Of a stretch of DNA of 64,000 bases, positions 36,044 to 45,366 are shown in pieces. Below the pieces are notes generated by a model that was given only the letters and a program-made list of their open reading frames with translations, was not told where the DNA came from and made no database searches. The stretch is taken from the NCBI GenBank assembly GCA_964423205.1, contig CAYRDX010000002.1:67309-131308 (forward strand), read 5' to 3'. The position numbers and the translations under genes were made by a program. The first letter of the stretch is position 1, and each line of letters begins with the position of its first letter. Source of the DNA: UBA6168 sp964423205. Lineage in GTDB: Bacteria; Bacteroidota; Bacteroidia; Chitinophagales; Saprospiraceae.

Positions 36044-36154
36044 TTTTTTGATGGTTTTCTTTTGACAGCGACAAAAATAGGCATTTTCTAAAAAAAGCTA
36101 AGAAGCTGAATCAATCTGAGTACAGTTATTTGGGAAATTCACTCCAATCCTTCA

Positions 36155-36259
36155 AAAGAAAACCCTTGCTTTTGGAAAAGCAAGGGTCTCTAACCCAAAC
36201 AAATAAACACAAAAACTACTTTTTAAGGTTGCTCAAATTTAATCTCTTTGACAAAGAAA
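36155..36259 (-). ncRNA. Candidate small RNA upstream of DUF6580 gene
   Basis: On the minus strand a near-consensus box TTTCTTTG (36252-36259) is followed by about 60 bases of U-rich sequence and then a strong terminator hairpin (36162-36187) with a T-rich tail. It forms a predicted transcript of about 85-90 nt that matches no ORF. Layout resembles the locus at 6666-6744. Evidence is only structural. Confidence 0.35.
36162..36187 (-). terminator. Terminator hairpin in the 36.0-36.4 kb gap
   Basis: ACCCTTGCTTTT/AAAAGCAAGGGT, 12 bp with a 2-base loop. On the minus strand it is followed by TTTTCTTTTG. It ends the candidate sRNA or read-through from the 2TM genes. Confidence 0.75.
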
Positions 36260-36409
36260 GGCAACTATTAAACAATTTTTTTGATGGCATCTCCTAAAAA
36301 AAAAGCTATATCAAGTCATTGATAACGAAAAACTTAAATTGTGCAGTGTAGGTATATACATGCTAAAGGACTCAATTTTGCAGGCTTTTGGAATAATAGA
36401 GTCTGATGG

Positions 36410-36778
36410 TCAAACAAGGTCAGAATCCTTGTAATTCTTATGTAATTCCTTCAGTTTCATTTCTTCTGTATTTTCATCTTCTTGTGGCTGTCTGGTTAAC
36501 TTGTCCATTTCTTTTTTGATCTCGCGATCTTCCCATTCACGGCTTAATACTCCGGAACCGGGGAGGCCAAATACTTTCAGGTAGTGGATAGCCAAACCAA
36601 TTCCCCATAAAATAATTGCTGGAAAGGGCATAAAAGGCCTGCCACGAAAAAGTGAGAAGAATGCCCAAATGATATTTACAATGGCAAAAATGTAAAGGTG
36701 CTTGAAGAATTTTGCCTTGGCTCTTACTCTTCGTTTGGCTTCATTGAATGCCTCATTTTCTCTGTAGGGTCTATTCAT
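36410..36778 (-). CDS. 2TM-domain membrane protein (second of tandem pair)
   Basis: 122 residues with the 2TM-domain layout: a basic N-terminal stretch (EAKRRVRAKAKFFKHLY), two helices (about 29-46 and 55-72), then GLPGSGVLSREWEDREI. The C-terminus is charged and ends LKELHKNYKDSDLV. Function unknown. The ATG at 36778 lies two bases after the upstream paralogue's stop; a GTG at 36784 would overlap it. The final 14 residues resemble those of the upstream protein, so the pair arose by tandem duplication. Confidence 0.85.
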   Translation of the reverse strand: MNRPYRENEAFNEAKRRVRAKAKFFKHLYIFAIVNIIWAFFSLFRGRPFMPFPAIILWGIGLAIHYLKVFGLPGSGVLSREWEDREIKKEMDKLTRQPQEDENTEEMKLKELHKNYKDSDLV

Positions 36779-36780
36779 GA

Positions 36781-37167
36781 TCACACAAATTCTGAATCAT
36801 CATAATTTTTTCTCAACTCTTTCAGCTCCAATTCATCCAATCCATCTTCTTTGGACTTGGTCTTAATGGGTGTTTTAAACTGGTCGCTTTTCATGCGGTG
36901 CAATTCGGAGTCCAGTTCTTTTTCCTCCCATTCCCTGCTGAGAATGTTAAAACCAGGCACTCCAAATGCCTCGACATAATGGAAAGCTAGACCGACACCC
37001 CAGCCCATCAATGGATAGTGGAACCACCAGGTAAAAGGAGTGGTCACCATGTTCAGGAAAAAAAGAAAGGAGTTAACGATAACAAACGCGATAAGGTGCT
37101 GATAAAAGTCTTTCTTCTTTTTTACTCTTTTTTTTGCTTGTTGGATTTCTTCTTTACTATACATCAT
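36781..37167 (-). CDS. 2TM-domain membrane protein (first of tandem pair)
   Basis: 128 residues, a paralogue of the next gene: basic N-terminus (KKRVKKKKDFYQHL), two helices (about 26-45 and 50-68), then GVPGFNILSREWEEKEL, and C-terminus LKELRKNYDDSEFV. 2TM domains are also fused to LytTR histidine kinases in Bacteroidota, so a regulatory or membrane-sensing role is possible, but no kinase is here. It is divergent from the S9 peptidase gene. Confidence 0.85.
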   Translation of the reverse strand: MMYSKEEIQQAKKRVKKKKDFYQHLIAFVIVNSFLFFLNMVTTPFTWWFHYPLMGWGVGLAFHYVEAFGVPGFNILSREWEEKELDSELHRMKSDQFKTPIKTKSKEDGLDELELKELRKNYDDSEFV

Positions 37168-37417
37168 TTTCGTGTGGAATGGGTTATGAATCGTATCACT
37201 TAAATGAACGATTAAGAGTCAGGCTTGTTTGTACCTATGAAAAATTTTCATTTCAGAAGAATCTCCTATTAATAGGAACTTACGGTGCTCTGTAATATTA
37301 GCCAATTTTTAGTAAAGCTCAATAATCAGTTCTAACCATTGGACTTAACTATCACATTATTATATCAACGTTTAGTGTCTTCATCAAATAACACAAAATA
37401 TTTCCACACAAACACAA

Positions 37418-39331
37418 ATGAAAAACCAAGAGAATCTCCCCGGTGATAATAGCCTGCCTTCTACAAGAGAAGATTTTGAGCAATTGATTACATTCTCTTC
37501 TGAGGAATTCAAATACTCCGTTGAGGATTTTTTCAGAAAACCAGAAAAATCCCGGTATCAGCTATCTCCCAACGGTAACTTTATTTCCTATTTGGGGCCT
37601 TACCAACAAAGACTTAACATCTTCCTGCATCCTGTTGACTCGGAAGAAATAATAAGAGTAACGGAAGTAACTGACCGAGATATCAGCTGGTATATCTGGA
37701 AAGGCGAAGACAGGCTTATCTATGCAAAGGACAAAGACGGCGATGAAAATTTTCATTTATTTGGTGTAAACCGTGATGGCACTGAATTGATGGAATTGAC
37801 ACCTTTTGATGGCGTAAGAATTGACCTCGTTGATGACCTGATAGATGAAGTTGATTTTGTAATGATTCAAATGAATTTGAACAACCCTCACTTGTTTGAT
37901 CCTTATCGACTGAATATAAGAACAGGGGAACTGATTCAGTTAGCCGAAAATACCAATGTCATGGAGCCAATAGATGGTTGGATGACTGACCATAAAGGCA
38001 AATTGAGGTTGGCAACAAAAGTCGTTGGTGGCACCAATACAACATTATTGTATAGGGAATCTGAGGCCGACTCATTCAGAGAAGTGATTACCACAGACTT
38101 CAGGGAAAATGTAACGCCACTCTTTTTTGAATTCGATAATGGGAATGTTATTTATGCATCTTCCAATTTAGGAAGGGACAAAAGTGTCATTATCCGGTTT
38201 GACCTGGATAAAGCCACAGAAGCTGGAGTACCTGTTTTCGAACACGCACAGGTGGATGTGGCGGATTTATCGTATTCGAGAAAGCGAAAAGTCCTGACTA
38301 CGGTCAATTACATAACAGATAAGAAACACCACCATTTCCTTGATGGTGAATTTGAAAAGCATTTCCAGATTCTCCAGTCAAAGCTTGGCAACTATGAAAT
38401 TATCATCGCGAGTACAAATCTCGAGGAAGATAAATTCATGATTAGAACGTACAGCGATCGCTCGCTCGGGGCATATTTTCTGTACGACACAGTTTCTCAG
38501 GAACTTAGGCCGATTAGCCAGATAAGTCCCTGGTTGGATGAAAATGACCTGTGTGAAATGAAGCCTGTCTCCTATACTTCCCGGGATGGATTGACAATTC
38601 ACGGCTACCTTACCTTACCGAAAAACGTTCCTTCTAAGAATCTGAGAGTCGTTGTCAATCCACATGGAGGCCCGTGGGTGCGCGACGTTTGGACTTACAA
38701 TCCGGAGGTGCAGTTGCTTGCCAACAGGGGTTATGCTGTTTTTCAGATGAATTACCGGGGAAGCACCGGCTATGGCAGGGCATTTTGGGAATGTAGTTTC
38801 AGGCAATGGGGCAAGAAAATGCAGGATGACATCAGCGATGGTGTTAGATGGCTGATTGAAAAGGGTATTGCCGATCCGTCAAAGGTGGCCATCTACGGTG
38901 GTAGTTATGGTGGATACGCTACTTTAGCAGGATTAACTTTTAGTCCGGAGCTTTATGCTTGTGGTATCGATTATGTGGGTGTGTCCAATCTGTTCACTTT
39001 TCTGGATACCATTCCACCTTATTGGAAACCTTATCTGGATATGATGTATGAAATGGTGGGACATCCTGAAAAGGATAAACAATTGATGTATGAGGCGTCA
39101 CCAGTATATCATATCGACAAGATTAAAGCTCCACTTTTAGTAGTGCAGGGGGCCAATGACCCCAGAGTAAATATTGATGAAAGTGATCAGATTGTAAGAG
39201 CTTTGCGCTCAAGAGGACTGGATGTCCCATACTTGGCAAAATACGATGAAGGTCATGGTTTCCAAAACCAGGAGAACCAGTTCGAGTTTTACAAAATCAT
39301 GCTGGGCTTCTTTGCAAAATACCTGAATTGA
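37418..39331 (+). CDS. S9-family prolyl oligopeptidase-like serine peptidase
   Basis: A 637-residue cytoplasmic enzyme; no signal peptide is seen. Residues 45-370 look like a beta-propeller (repeated strands such as NFISYLG and DISWYIWKGEDRLIY). The alpha/beta-hydrolase domain (390-637) has Ser496 in YGGSYGGYA, Asp581 in GANDPRVN and His613 in DEGHGF. Members cleave short peptides, often acyl-peptides or dipeptides. A terminator follows. Upstream it shares a divergent region with the 2TM operon. Confidence 0.93.
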   Translation: MKNQENLPGDNSLPSTREDFEQLITFSSEEFKYSVEDFFRKPEKSRYQLSPNGNFISYLGPYQQRLNIFLHPVDSEEIIRVTEVTDRDISWYIWKGEDRLIYAKDKDGDENFHLFGVNRDGTELMELTPFDGVRIDLVDDLIDEVDFVMIQMNLNNPHLFDPYRLNIRTGELIQLAENTNVMEPIDGWMTDHKGKLRLATKVVGGTNTTLLYRESEADSFREVITTDFRENVTPLFFEFDNGNVIYASSNLGRDKSVIIRFDLDKATEAGVPVFEHAQVDVADLSYSRKRKVLTTVNYITDKKHHHFLDGEFEKHFQILQSKLGNYEIIIASTNLEEDKFMIRTYSDRSLGAYFLYDTVSQELRPISQISPWLDENDLCEMKPVSYTSRDGLTIHGYLTLPKNVPSKNLRVVVNPHGGPWVRDVWTYNPEVQLLANRGYAVFQMNYRGSTGYGRAFWECSFRQWGKKMQDDISDGVRWLIEKGIADPSKVAIYGGSYGGYATLAGLTFSPELYACGIDYVGVSNLFTFLDTIPPYWKPYLDMMYEMVGHPEKDKQLMYEASPVYHIDKIKAPLLVVQGANDPRVNIDESDQIVRALRSRGLDVPYLAKYDEGHGFQNQENQFEFYKIMLGFFAKYLN

Positions 39332-39366
39332 TTGGCAGCATTTGAACTGTTATCTTTAAACTAATT

Positions 39367-39402
39367 GAGGCTGTATCAGAAGTTAATTGCTGACACAGCC
39401 TC
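39367..39402 (+). terminator. Terminator after the S9 peptidase gene
   Basis: GAGGCTGTATCAG/CTGACACAGCCTC with one mismatch, followed by TTTCTTATTC. Confidence 0.75.
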
Positions 39403-39439
39403 TTTCTTATTCAAGACTATTTAAATAAGGCGTTTATTT

Positions 39440-40855
39440 TTATTCCTCAGTTTTTTCTTCCTGAGCCTTTTTCTTCTTTGCACTCTCCTCGGTTTCCCTG
39501 TATACCTGACTCCCGGGTTTTAGTTTTTTGGAAACAGCTGTATAAGGCCCTTTGACAACCTCATCCCCTTCATTAACTCCGGAGAGAATTTCAATATAGT
39601 CGCTGTTTTGAATGCCTGTTTTTACCTCAACCATATTCACCGTATCACCTTTCATGTAAACAAACACTACTTCTTTTATGTCCTCATCATAAGAAGTAGT
39701 TGTTCGCGCCTTTTTTGCCTCTTCAATTTCTTTCTTGTCCCGATCTCGCGTAGAAACGGATTGAATGGAAACACTAACCACTTTATCAACAGTCTTGGTA
39801 TAAATCTCCACCGCAGCCGACATACCGGGGCGGAATGGAAAGGGTTTATTGGCACTGATAAGGTCCTTGTATGAAGCAGGGTCAATGTCGATTGTGACTA
39901 TAAAGTTAGTCACCTGGTCTGTTGTGAGGTTAACAACACCAGCCTGAGATCCTGTCAGGTTATTGGCAGTGTGTGCTATTTCAACGATTTTACCCTGGAA
40001 CTTACGCCCCAGGTAAGCATCAATTTCAATATCGGCCGTTTGGCCCAGGACAATTCTGGGAAGGTCGTTTTCCGTCACTTCAACTTTAACTTCCATATCC
40101 CTTAGGTCTGCTATGCGCAGGATTTCAGTACCTGCCATCATAGATGTACCCACCACGCGTTCACCTTTTTCAACATTCAGTTTGGAAACGATACCGGACA
40201 TGCTGGCATAAATGGTTGTTCTCTTCAAGCTGGTAGAAATTTCCTTGAGCGTTGCTTCAGCACTTTTGACCTGAAATTCGGCAGCTTTTGCGCTTTCCTG
40301 GCTGGAGCGGATATTGGCATCCGATGACCTCAGGTTAGCTTCCAATGAGCGCACATTCGCCAGAGAAGCATCGTAGTCCGCTTGTGCTATGACGCCATCA
40401 GAACGAAGTTTCTCGTTGCGTTTATGGATTTCAGCGGCATTGGTGAGTTGGGCCTGAATTTGTTCTCTTTGTGCCCTGAAAGATTCTATTTGTGCTTTCG
40501 AATTCCCCAAAGCAGATTTAGAGCTATTCACCAGAGCCTGAGCCCTTTCCACCTGTGAGTTGTATGCTTCAGGGTCAACACGTGCCAGCACTTGTCCGAC
40601 TGTCACACTATCTCCCTCAGCAACATACAGCTCCACAATCTCACCGGAAACGTCAGAGCTGATTTTGACTTCCAGTTTTGGAAATACCTTGCCACTGGCT
40701 TCCACTGTTTCCTGAATAGTGCGGAGTTCAGCTTTCTCGGTTTGCACTTCCTCCCCCGTCTTTTTATTTCTGTTGACAATTGCTGCGACGGCAACAAGCA
40801 CAACGACAAGGCCTACTAATGAATAAATAAGGATGTTCCGGTTTTTCTTTGCCAT
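39440..40855 (-). CDS. Efflux periplasmic adaptor (HlyD/MacA/AcrA type)
   Basis: A 471-residue membrane fusion protein with an N-terminal anchor (LIYSLVGLVVVLVAVAAIV, about 8-26). Lipoyl half-motifs (ISSDVSGEIVELYVAEGDSV) flank a helical hairpin (about 100-200), followed by a beta-barrel and a membrane-proximal domain. The lysine- and glutamate-rich tail is low complexity. I chose the ATG at 40855 (MAKKNRN). It is the second gene after a TolC gene, 57 bases apart. The ABC or RND pump normally found with it is missing: the next gene is the convergent S9 peptidase. Confidence 0.92.
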   Translation of the reverse strand: MAKKNRNILIYSLVGLVVVLVAVAAIVNRNKKTGEEVQTEKAELRTIQETVEASGKVFPKLEVKISSDVSGEIVELYVAEGDSVTVGQVLARVDPEAYNSQVERAQALVNSSKSALGNSKAQIESFRAQREQIQAQLTNAAEIHKRNEKLRSDGVIAQADYDASLANVRSLEANLRSSDANIRSSQESAKAAEFQVKSAEATLKEISTSLKRTTIYASMSGIVSKLNVEKGERVVGTSMMAGTEILRIADLRDMEVKVEVTENDLPRIVLGQTADIEIDAYLGRKFQGKIVEIAHTANNLTGSQAGVVNLTTDQVTNFIVTIDIDPASYKDLISANKPFPFRPGMSAAVEIYTKTVDKVVSVSIQSVSTRDRDKKEIEEAKKARTTTSYDEDIKEVVFVYMKGDTVNMVEVKTGIQNSDYIEILSGVNEGDEVVKGPYTAVSKKLKPGSQVYRETEESAKKKKAQEEKTEE

Positions 40856-40912
40856 GATTGAAATTGAATTATTGATTGTCAACTGAATGCGCCATGATTC
40901 TGTAATCCGATG

Positions 40913-42337
40913 TTAATCCAGTTTAAGGGGTTTACCCAAATAAAAGTCTATGATTTTTAATCTGAAAAGGTAGTCGTACTTGGCAACTATTGTTTCAGTT
41001 TCAGCTATGTCTAATGTATTGCGGGCTATGGTCAGTTGAAGGCTGTTGATAGAGCCCAGTTGAAAGCGCTTTTCTGCATTGGTAAATGATTCACGGGCTG
41101 CCTGAGTGGCAATCTGCGCTGCTTCCAATGACCTTCTGGCTGCACGGGCATTTGCCAGGGCTTGCTGAATCTCGGACTTCAACTGCTGCTTGGTCAGGTC
41201 GTTTTGAACCTCGGCAGCAATTACACCAATTTTCGCTCTTTCTTTGTTTATCTTGTTCAGGCCGTTGTTGTAAATGGGGACACTCAGGTTTACACCCATG
41301 CTTTGTCCGAAATTCTCTTCTAATTGATCAAAATAGGGCTTGTTGATTAAAGTGGGAACCTCCACATCAAAGCCAACATTCACAGCCGTGTTGTCAATAT
41401 AAAAGGTTTGAGTTTGACGCTTTGTAGAGTAGTTGGAAATGGACTTAGAAAGACTGGACCAACGGGTATCCAATCCTGCAAACATAAAAAGAGATGGCAT
41501 CATTGCAGCCTGCGCAATTTCAACATCCAAAAGAGCGGATTGCAGCGCTAATTCCTCTCTTCTGATTTGAGGCTGGGTTCCCAAAGCAGAAACATAGGTT
41601 TCATCAAAAGTATAAGCATCTGGATTGGCATCGCTGGGTATGACTACGACTGGGGCTACTACTTTGATGTCTCTGGTGGCATCTAACTGCATCAGCTCCT
41701 TTAAAGCCAGGTAATTGATGTCAATCATGTTTTGTGCGCTGACAATGGTCTGTTCATCACGAGCAATTTGTGCCAGAACATCGAGCCGGTCATTGGCGGG
41801 TAAAGTGCCTGCCTGAATCAGTTTATCGGTGTAATCCAATTGCTGTACGGAAAGAGCCTTCCTTTTCCTGGCGTTTTCAAACTGTTCCTGCCCCATCAGA
41901 ATCTGCAAATAGGTGTTGGCAATATTCAGAGCCAGGTTATTGAAGATGAAATCTGCGTCAGCTTCAGCAGCCTGAATACCAAGATTTCCTTTTTTGATGT
42001 TGTTGTTGATTCTGTTTCCAGAGTATAAAGCCAGGCTGAAGTCAAGTCCAAAACTTTGGGAATAAATGTCTCTGGTATCAAAACTATTGGTAGTTGGGTC
42101 GATTGTCCGGCCAAGTTGAAGGGCACCAAAAGATGAACCACTGATATTTGGATATCGTGCTTGCTTGTATTGCTTATCTGATAATCTTGCCATTTCAATA
42201 CCGTTGACAGCTTGCTTCAATGAAAGACTGTTATTGAAGGCATACTCTATACATTCCTGCAGCGTCATGGAATTCTGTGCTCTGGCAGCAGAAAGCAACG
42301 TGAGGAAAAAAATCAGAAAGCTAAATGATTTGAACAT
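40913..42337 (-). CDS. TolC-family outer-membrane efflux protein
   Basis: 474 residues with a signal peptide (MFKSFSFLIFFLTLLSAARA). Two repeats of the OEP domain follow, with characteristic helical stretches such as LALNIANTYLQILMGQEQFENA and a second-half YNNGLNKINKERAKIGV. It forms a trimeric channel through the outer membrane for efflux. The ATG at 42337 is selected because it starts the signal peptide; the frame begins at 42364. It heads a two-gene unit with the adaptor gene. Confidence 0.93.
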   Translation of the reverse strand: MFKSFSFLIFFLTLLSAARAQNSMTLQECIEYAFNNSLSLKQAVNGIEMARLSDKQYKQARYPNISGSSFGALQLGRTIDPTTNSFDTRDIYSQSFGLDFSLALYSGNRINNNIKKGNLGIQAAEADADFIFNNLALNIANTYLQILMGQEQFENARKRKALSVQQLDYTDKLIQAGTLPANDRLDVLAQIARDEQTIVSAQNMIDINYLALKELMQLDATRDIKVVAPVVVIPSDANPDAYTFDETYVSALGTQPQIRREELALQSALLDVEIAQAAMMPSLFMFAGLDTRWSSLSKSISNYSTKRQTQTFYIDNTAVNVGFDVEVPTLINKPYFDQLEENFGQSMGVNLSVPIYNNGLNKINKERAKIGVIAAEVQNDLTKQQLKSEIQQALANARAARRSLEAAQIATQAARESFTNAEKRFQLGSINSLQLTIARNTLDIAETETIVAKYDYLFRLKIIDFYLGKPLKLD

Positions 42338-42551
42338 TCGAATTTTATGATTCCCTATTCTCATGGATGAAATTTTGTTTTTGTGGAAGCAATAATAGAA
42401 AGTGCATTATCCGGTTGGATAAATAATTCTATCAATAGCTGCTTTAATTGGATTAATGTATCCATAGAATCCTTACGTCGTGAAGGTCTTTTTTTAAGGA
42501 AAACTTTGCAAGTTGAGAATTCTCAGGAGTTGCTGAAAATAAAGGACTGGA

Positions 42552-43511
42552 TTATCTGATTGGCTGTCTTTGTAACCATTGTATGACTTCAGTATTTGTC
42601 TTGCCTCTTATTTCGTCCGGCACTTCCATTACTTTAGCTTTTGACAAGTTTACCCCAACTGATTTGACAAGGGCATCTCTTGGTCGCAGAACGATAAAGG
42701 CACCGTTCGAAACCGGGCTTTGAGCATGCTCAAATAACACGGGTTCTTTGAAAAGTGGCATTAGGTCAAAAATCTCAGTCTCCGCATTATAGGTGGGCAT
42801 CAAGGCCTGTTGTTTACCAGAACCATCTTTTGAGCTGAGAAGAAACAGTGCATTAAAACCCATTCCATCATCACCTTCCCTTTCTGCGATTGGAAGCACA
42901 GGTACTATGTTTGAAAATTCCGACAAGTCAAAAACAAAAGCCCCTTTGTCTTCAGAATGCCCGACTAAATAATTCTCCCATACTTCCAGATGATTGATTC
43001 TGCCAGATTGGGCATCTTCTGATAGCCTGTCTTTCAAGTATTTTGGTGTTAGAGCAGAACTCAACTGTAAATTTTCCAGATCTAGAACATAGATCTTGTC
43101 ATAACCTTGAATAGCTGCCAAATGGCTGACATTGTTATAATGAATTGCCGGCAGGTAGTAAGGAAAATCTGGACTTCTGTTGACAGGCAGTTTTTTTCGA
43201 AATACTTCCCGGCAGGTAGTTTCATCCTGGACAACCAGCATTCGATGACTCTCTCCAAAATTGATATCTTCTGTTTCTTTATTGGCCAGAATGGCTATTA
43301 TCCGATTTGTTGCATTGGATATTATGAGGTTGCCTTCCAGAATCTTTCCTTCAAACTGACAATCAGGAACTGGCGGAAGGGGATTCCTTTTGTTTAATTC
43401 AAAATCAGTGGAATCAACATCGGTTACCTTATTGTCAATATTAGTCCCATTGGAACAGGAGTAAAAAAGTGAAGGCAACAGTAATAAAAGAAGGTAAAAT
43501 TGAGTCTTCAT
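42552..43511 (-). CDS. Predicted lipoprotein, unknown function
   Basis: 319 residues beginning with a hydrophobic lipoprotein signal (MKTQFYLLLLLLPSLFYSCS) with a lipobox-like SLFYSC, so Cys19 is the likely lipidation site. The body has beta-rich segments (KGAFVFDLSEF, GKQQALMPTYN) that could be propeller blades; it mentions no known motif I can name. It follows a small membrane-protein gene by about 20 bases on the same strand, so the two may form a unit. Confidence 0.75.
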   Translation of the reverse strand: MKTQFYLLLLLLPSLFYSCSNGTNIDNKVTDVDSTDFELNKRNPLPPVPDCQFEGKILEGNLIISNATNRIIAILANKETEDINFGESHRMLVVQDETTCREVFRKKLPVNRSPDFPYYLPAIHYNNVSHLAAIQGYDKIYVLDLENLQLSSALTPKYLKDRLSEDAQSGRINHLEVWENYLVGHSEDKGAFVFDLSEFSNIVPVLPIAEREGDDGMGFNALFLLSSKDGSGKQQALMPTYNAETEIFDLMPLFKEPVLFEHAQSPVSNGAFIVLRPRDALVKSVGVNLSKAKVMEVPDEIRGKTNTEVIQWLQRQPIR

Positions 43512-43532
43512 AGGTCAATGGATTGGACGTGC

Positions 43533-43994
43533 TCAGGAAGATTTGCGGCTTCTCTTTTTAGGTTTTTCCCATTCCTCTTTTTGTGCGTATTCCACTATCA
43601 TGCGCATCATTCCAATGACAGCCAGAAATACGAGGTATCCAAAGGTCAGAACGATGTACAACCATCTGTATGAACCAGCTTCATCAATTCCCATCCCTGA
43701 AAATAACCAGGCCAATAAGCCAGATCCGGCGGCGAGCACAATGAAACTCAAAACTGACTTTGCAATGTACTTTTCCAGTTTTTCGGAAGTCAGACACATA
43801 ATTGCATTCAAGACAGCAAAAAACAAGATAAAAGCTATGGCCAGGGTCCAGGTAAAACGCCGCTCTACTTCCAAGCCGGCAGATTGCAAAAGCAGTGCGG
43901 CCAAGCTAACAGCAAGCATTGTCAACAACAGCACTGCTACCTGCAAAAAGGGGTTTTTCCAACTTTCAGGTATTCCTTTACGTGTTGAATCCAT
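43533..43994 (-). CDS. Small integral membrane protein, unknown
   Basis: 153 residues with four likely helices (about 17-36, 47-67, 78-97 and 112-135) and a basic tail (KKRSRKSS). No family recognised. It lies between rimO (32 bases upstream) and the lipoprotein gene, all on the same strand. Confidence 0.75.
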   Translation of the reverse strand: MDSTRKGIPESWKNPFLQVAVLLLTMLAVSLAALLLQSAGLEVERRFTWTLAIAFILFFAVLNAIMCLTSEKLEKYIAKSVLSFIVLAAGSGLLAWLFSGMGIDEAGSYRWLYIVLTFGYLVFLAVIGMMRMIVEYAQKEEWEKPKKRSRKSS

Positions 43995-44026
43995 AGCAAT
44001 GTTATTTATGATTCGGTATGCTCTTG

Positions 44027-45352
44027 TCAGAAGTCAGAACCTTTGGTCAATTCTCCATACAAATCAAATTCCGCTGCGTCGGTAATGGTTATTTGCGCAA
44101 AGTCACCGATTCGAATAAATGAGTCACTGGCTTTCACCAATACTTCATTATCCACTTCAGGTGAGTCTCCTTCCGTTCTGCCCACGAAGTATTCACCTTC
44201 TTTCCGGTCGAATAAGACTTTCAGGTTCTGGCCAATTTTTTCCTGATTTTTTCGCAGGGAAATTTCCTGCTGAATGTTCATGAGGTAATTAGCTCTTTGA
44301 ACTTTCACTGTCTCACTTACATCATCCTCGAATTCGAAAGCACTTGTATTCTCTTCGTGTGAATATTGGAACACTCCCAAACGGTCGAACTCAAATTTCT
44401 GAACAAATTCGCATAATTCCTGAAACTCTTCATCTGTTTCACCGGGAAATCCAACCATCATAGTTGTTCGCAATTTCACACCAGGCACTTTTTCTCTAAT
44501 GGAATGAATCAGGGATTCCGTTTCGGCCCTGGTGATTTGCCTTTTCATTCTTGCCAGCACTCCGTCGCTTGCATGTTGAAGGGGGATGTCGAGGTAATAG
44601 CAGATTTTTTCCTCTTTTGCCATAACTTCGAGAATTTCCAGTGGGAATTTGGATGGATAGGCATAGTGCAACCTGATCCATTCAATGCCATCTACGACTG
44701 CTAATTGGCTCAATAATTCTGGCAAAGCCCTTTTCTTGTAGATATCCAGCCCATAATAGGTTAGTTCCTGGGCAATGAGGATGATTTCCACCACGCCGTT
44801 TCGGGCGAGATTTTGCGCCTCTTTTACCAATGACTCAATTGGTCTGCTGACATGAGCACCTCGCATGAGCGGAATGGCACAAAATGAGCATATCCGGTTA
44901 CAACCCTCAGAGATTTTAAGATAGGCATAATGAGGTGGGGTAGTAATCTGTCTTTCACCAATGAGGTCGTGTTTGTAATCTGCATTGAGTTTTGCCAATA
45001 GTCCAGGCAACTCCAAAGTGCCAAACCAGGCATCCACTTCCGGAATCTCAATAGCCAATTCATCTTTGTAACGTTGGGAAAGACAGCCCGTAACATAGAG
45101 TTTATCAATTCCACCGCTTTCCTTAATGCCGGCAAATTCTATGATGGTGTCGATGCTTTCCTGTTTTGCCACATCGATAAAGCCGCAGGTGTTGACGATT
45201 ACCACATTGGCCTCTATTTCACCGTTGTCGTGATAGACATCAAATTCGTTCGCTTTCAGCTGTGTAATCAGATTCTCACTGTCCACGAGGTTTTTGGAGC
45301 AGCCAAGTGTAATTACATTTACCTTATCCTTTTTCGTCGTTTTAGTCTTCAT
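44027..45352 (-). CDS. rimO: Ribosomal protein S12 methylthiotransferase
   Basis: Radical-SAM enzyme that methylthiolates an aspartate of ribosomal protein S12. 441 residues in the standard order: UPF0004 domain with Cys18 (LGCSKNLVDSE), Cys56 and Cys90 for the auxiliary cluster; radical-SAM core with CNRICSFC (Cys151, Cys155, Cys158); and a C-terminal TRAM domain (about 375-441). The GCSKNLVDSE opening separates RimO from MiaB. It is followed downstream by membrane and lipoprotein genes and preceded by the CCA-adding enzyme gene after about 14 bases. Confidence 0.96.
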   Translation of the reverse strand: MKTKTTKKDKVNVITLGCSKNLVDSENLITQLKANEFDVYHDNGEIEANVVIVNTCGFIDVAKQESIDTIIEFAGIKESGGIDKLYVTGCLSQRYKDELAIEIPEVDAWFGTLELPGLLAKLNADYKHDLIGERQITTPPHYAYLKISEGCNRICSFCAIPLMRGAHVSRPIESLVKEAQNLARNGVVEIILIAQELTYYGLDIYKKRALPELLSQLAVVDGIEWIRLHYAYPSKFPLEILEVMAKEEKICYYLDIPLQHASDGVLARMKRQITRAETESLIHSIREKVPGVKLRTTMMVGFPGETDEEFQELCEFVQKFEFDRLGVFQYSHEENTSAFEFEDDVSETVKVQRANYLMNIQQEISLRKNQEKIGQNLKVLFDRKEGEYFVGRTEGDSPEVDNEVLVKASDSFIRIGDFAQITITDAAEFDLYGELTKGSDF

Positions 45353-45366
45353 GCAATTGGTAATAA

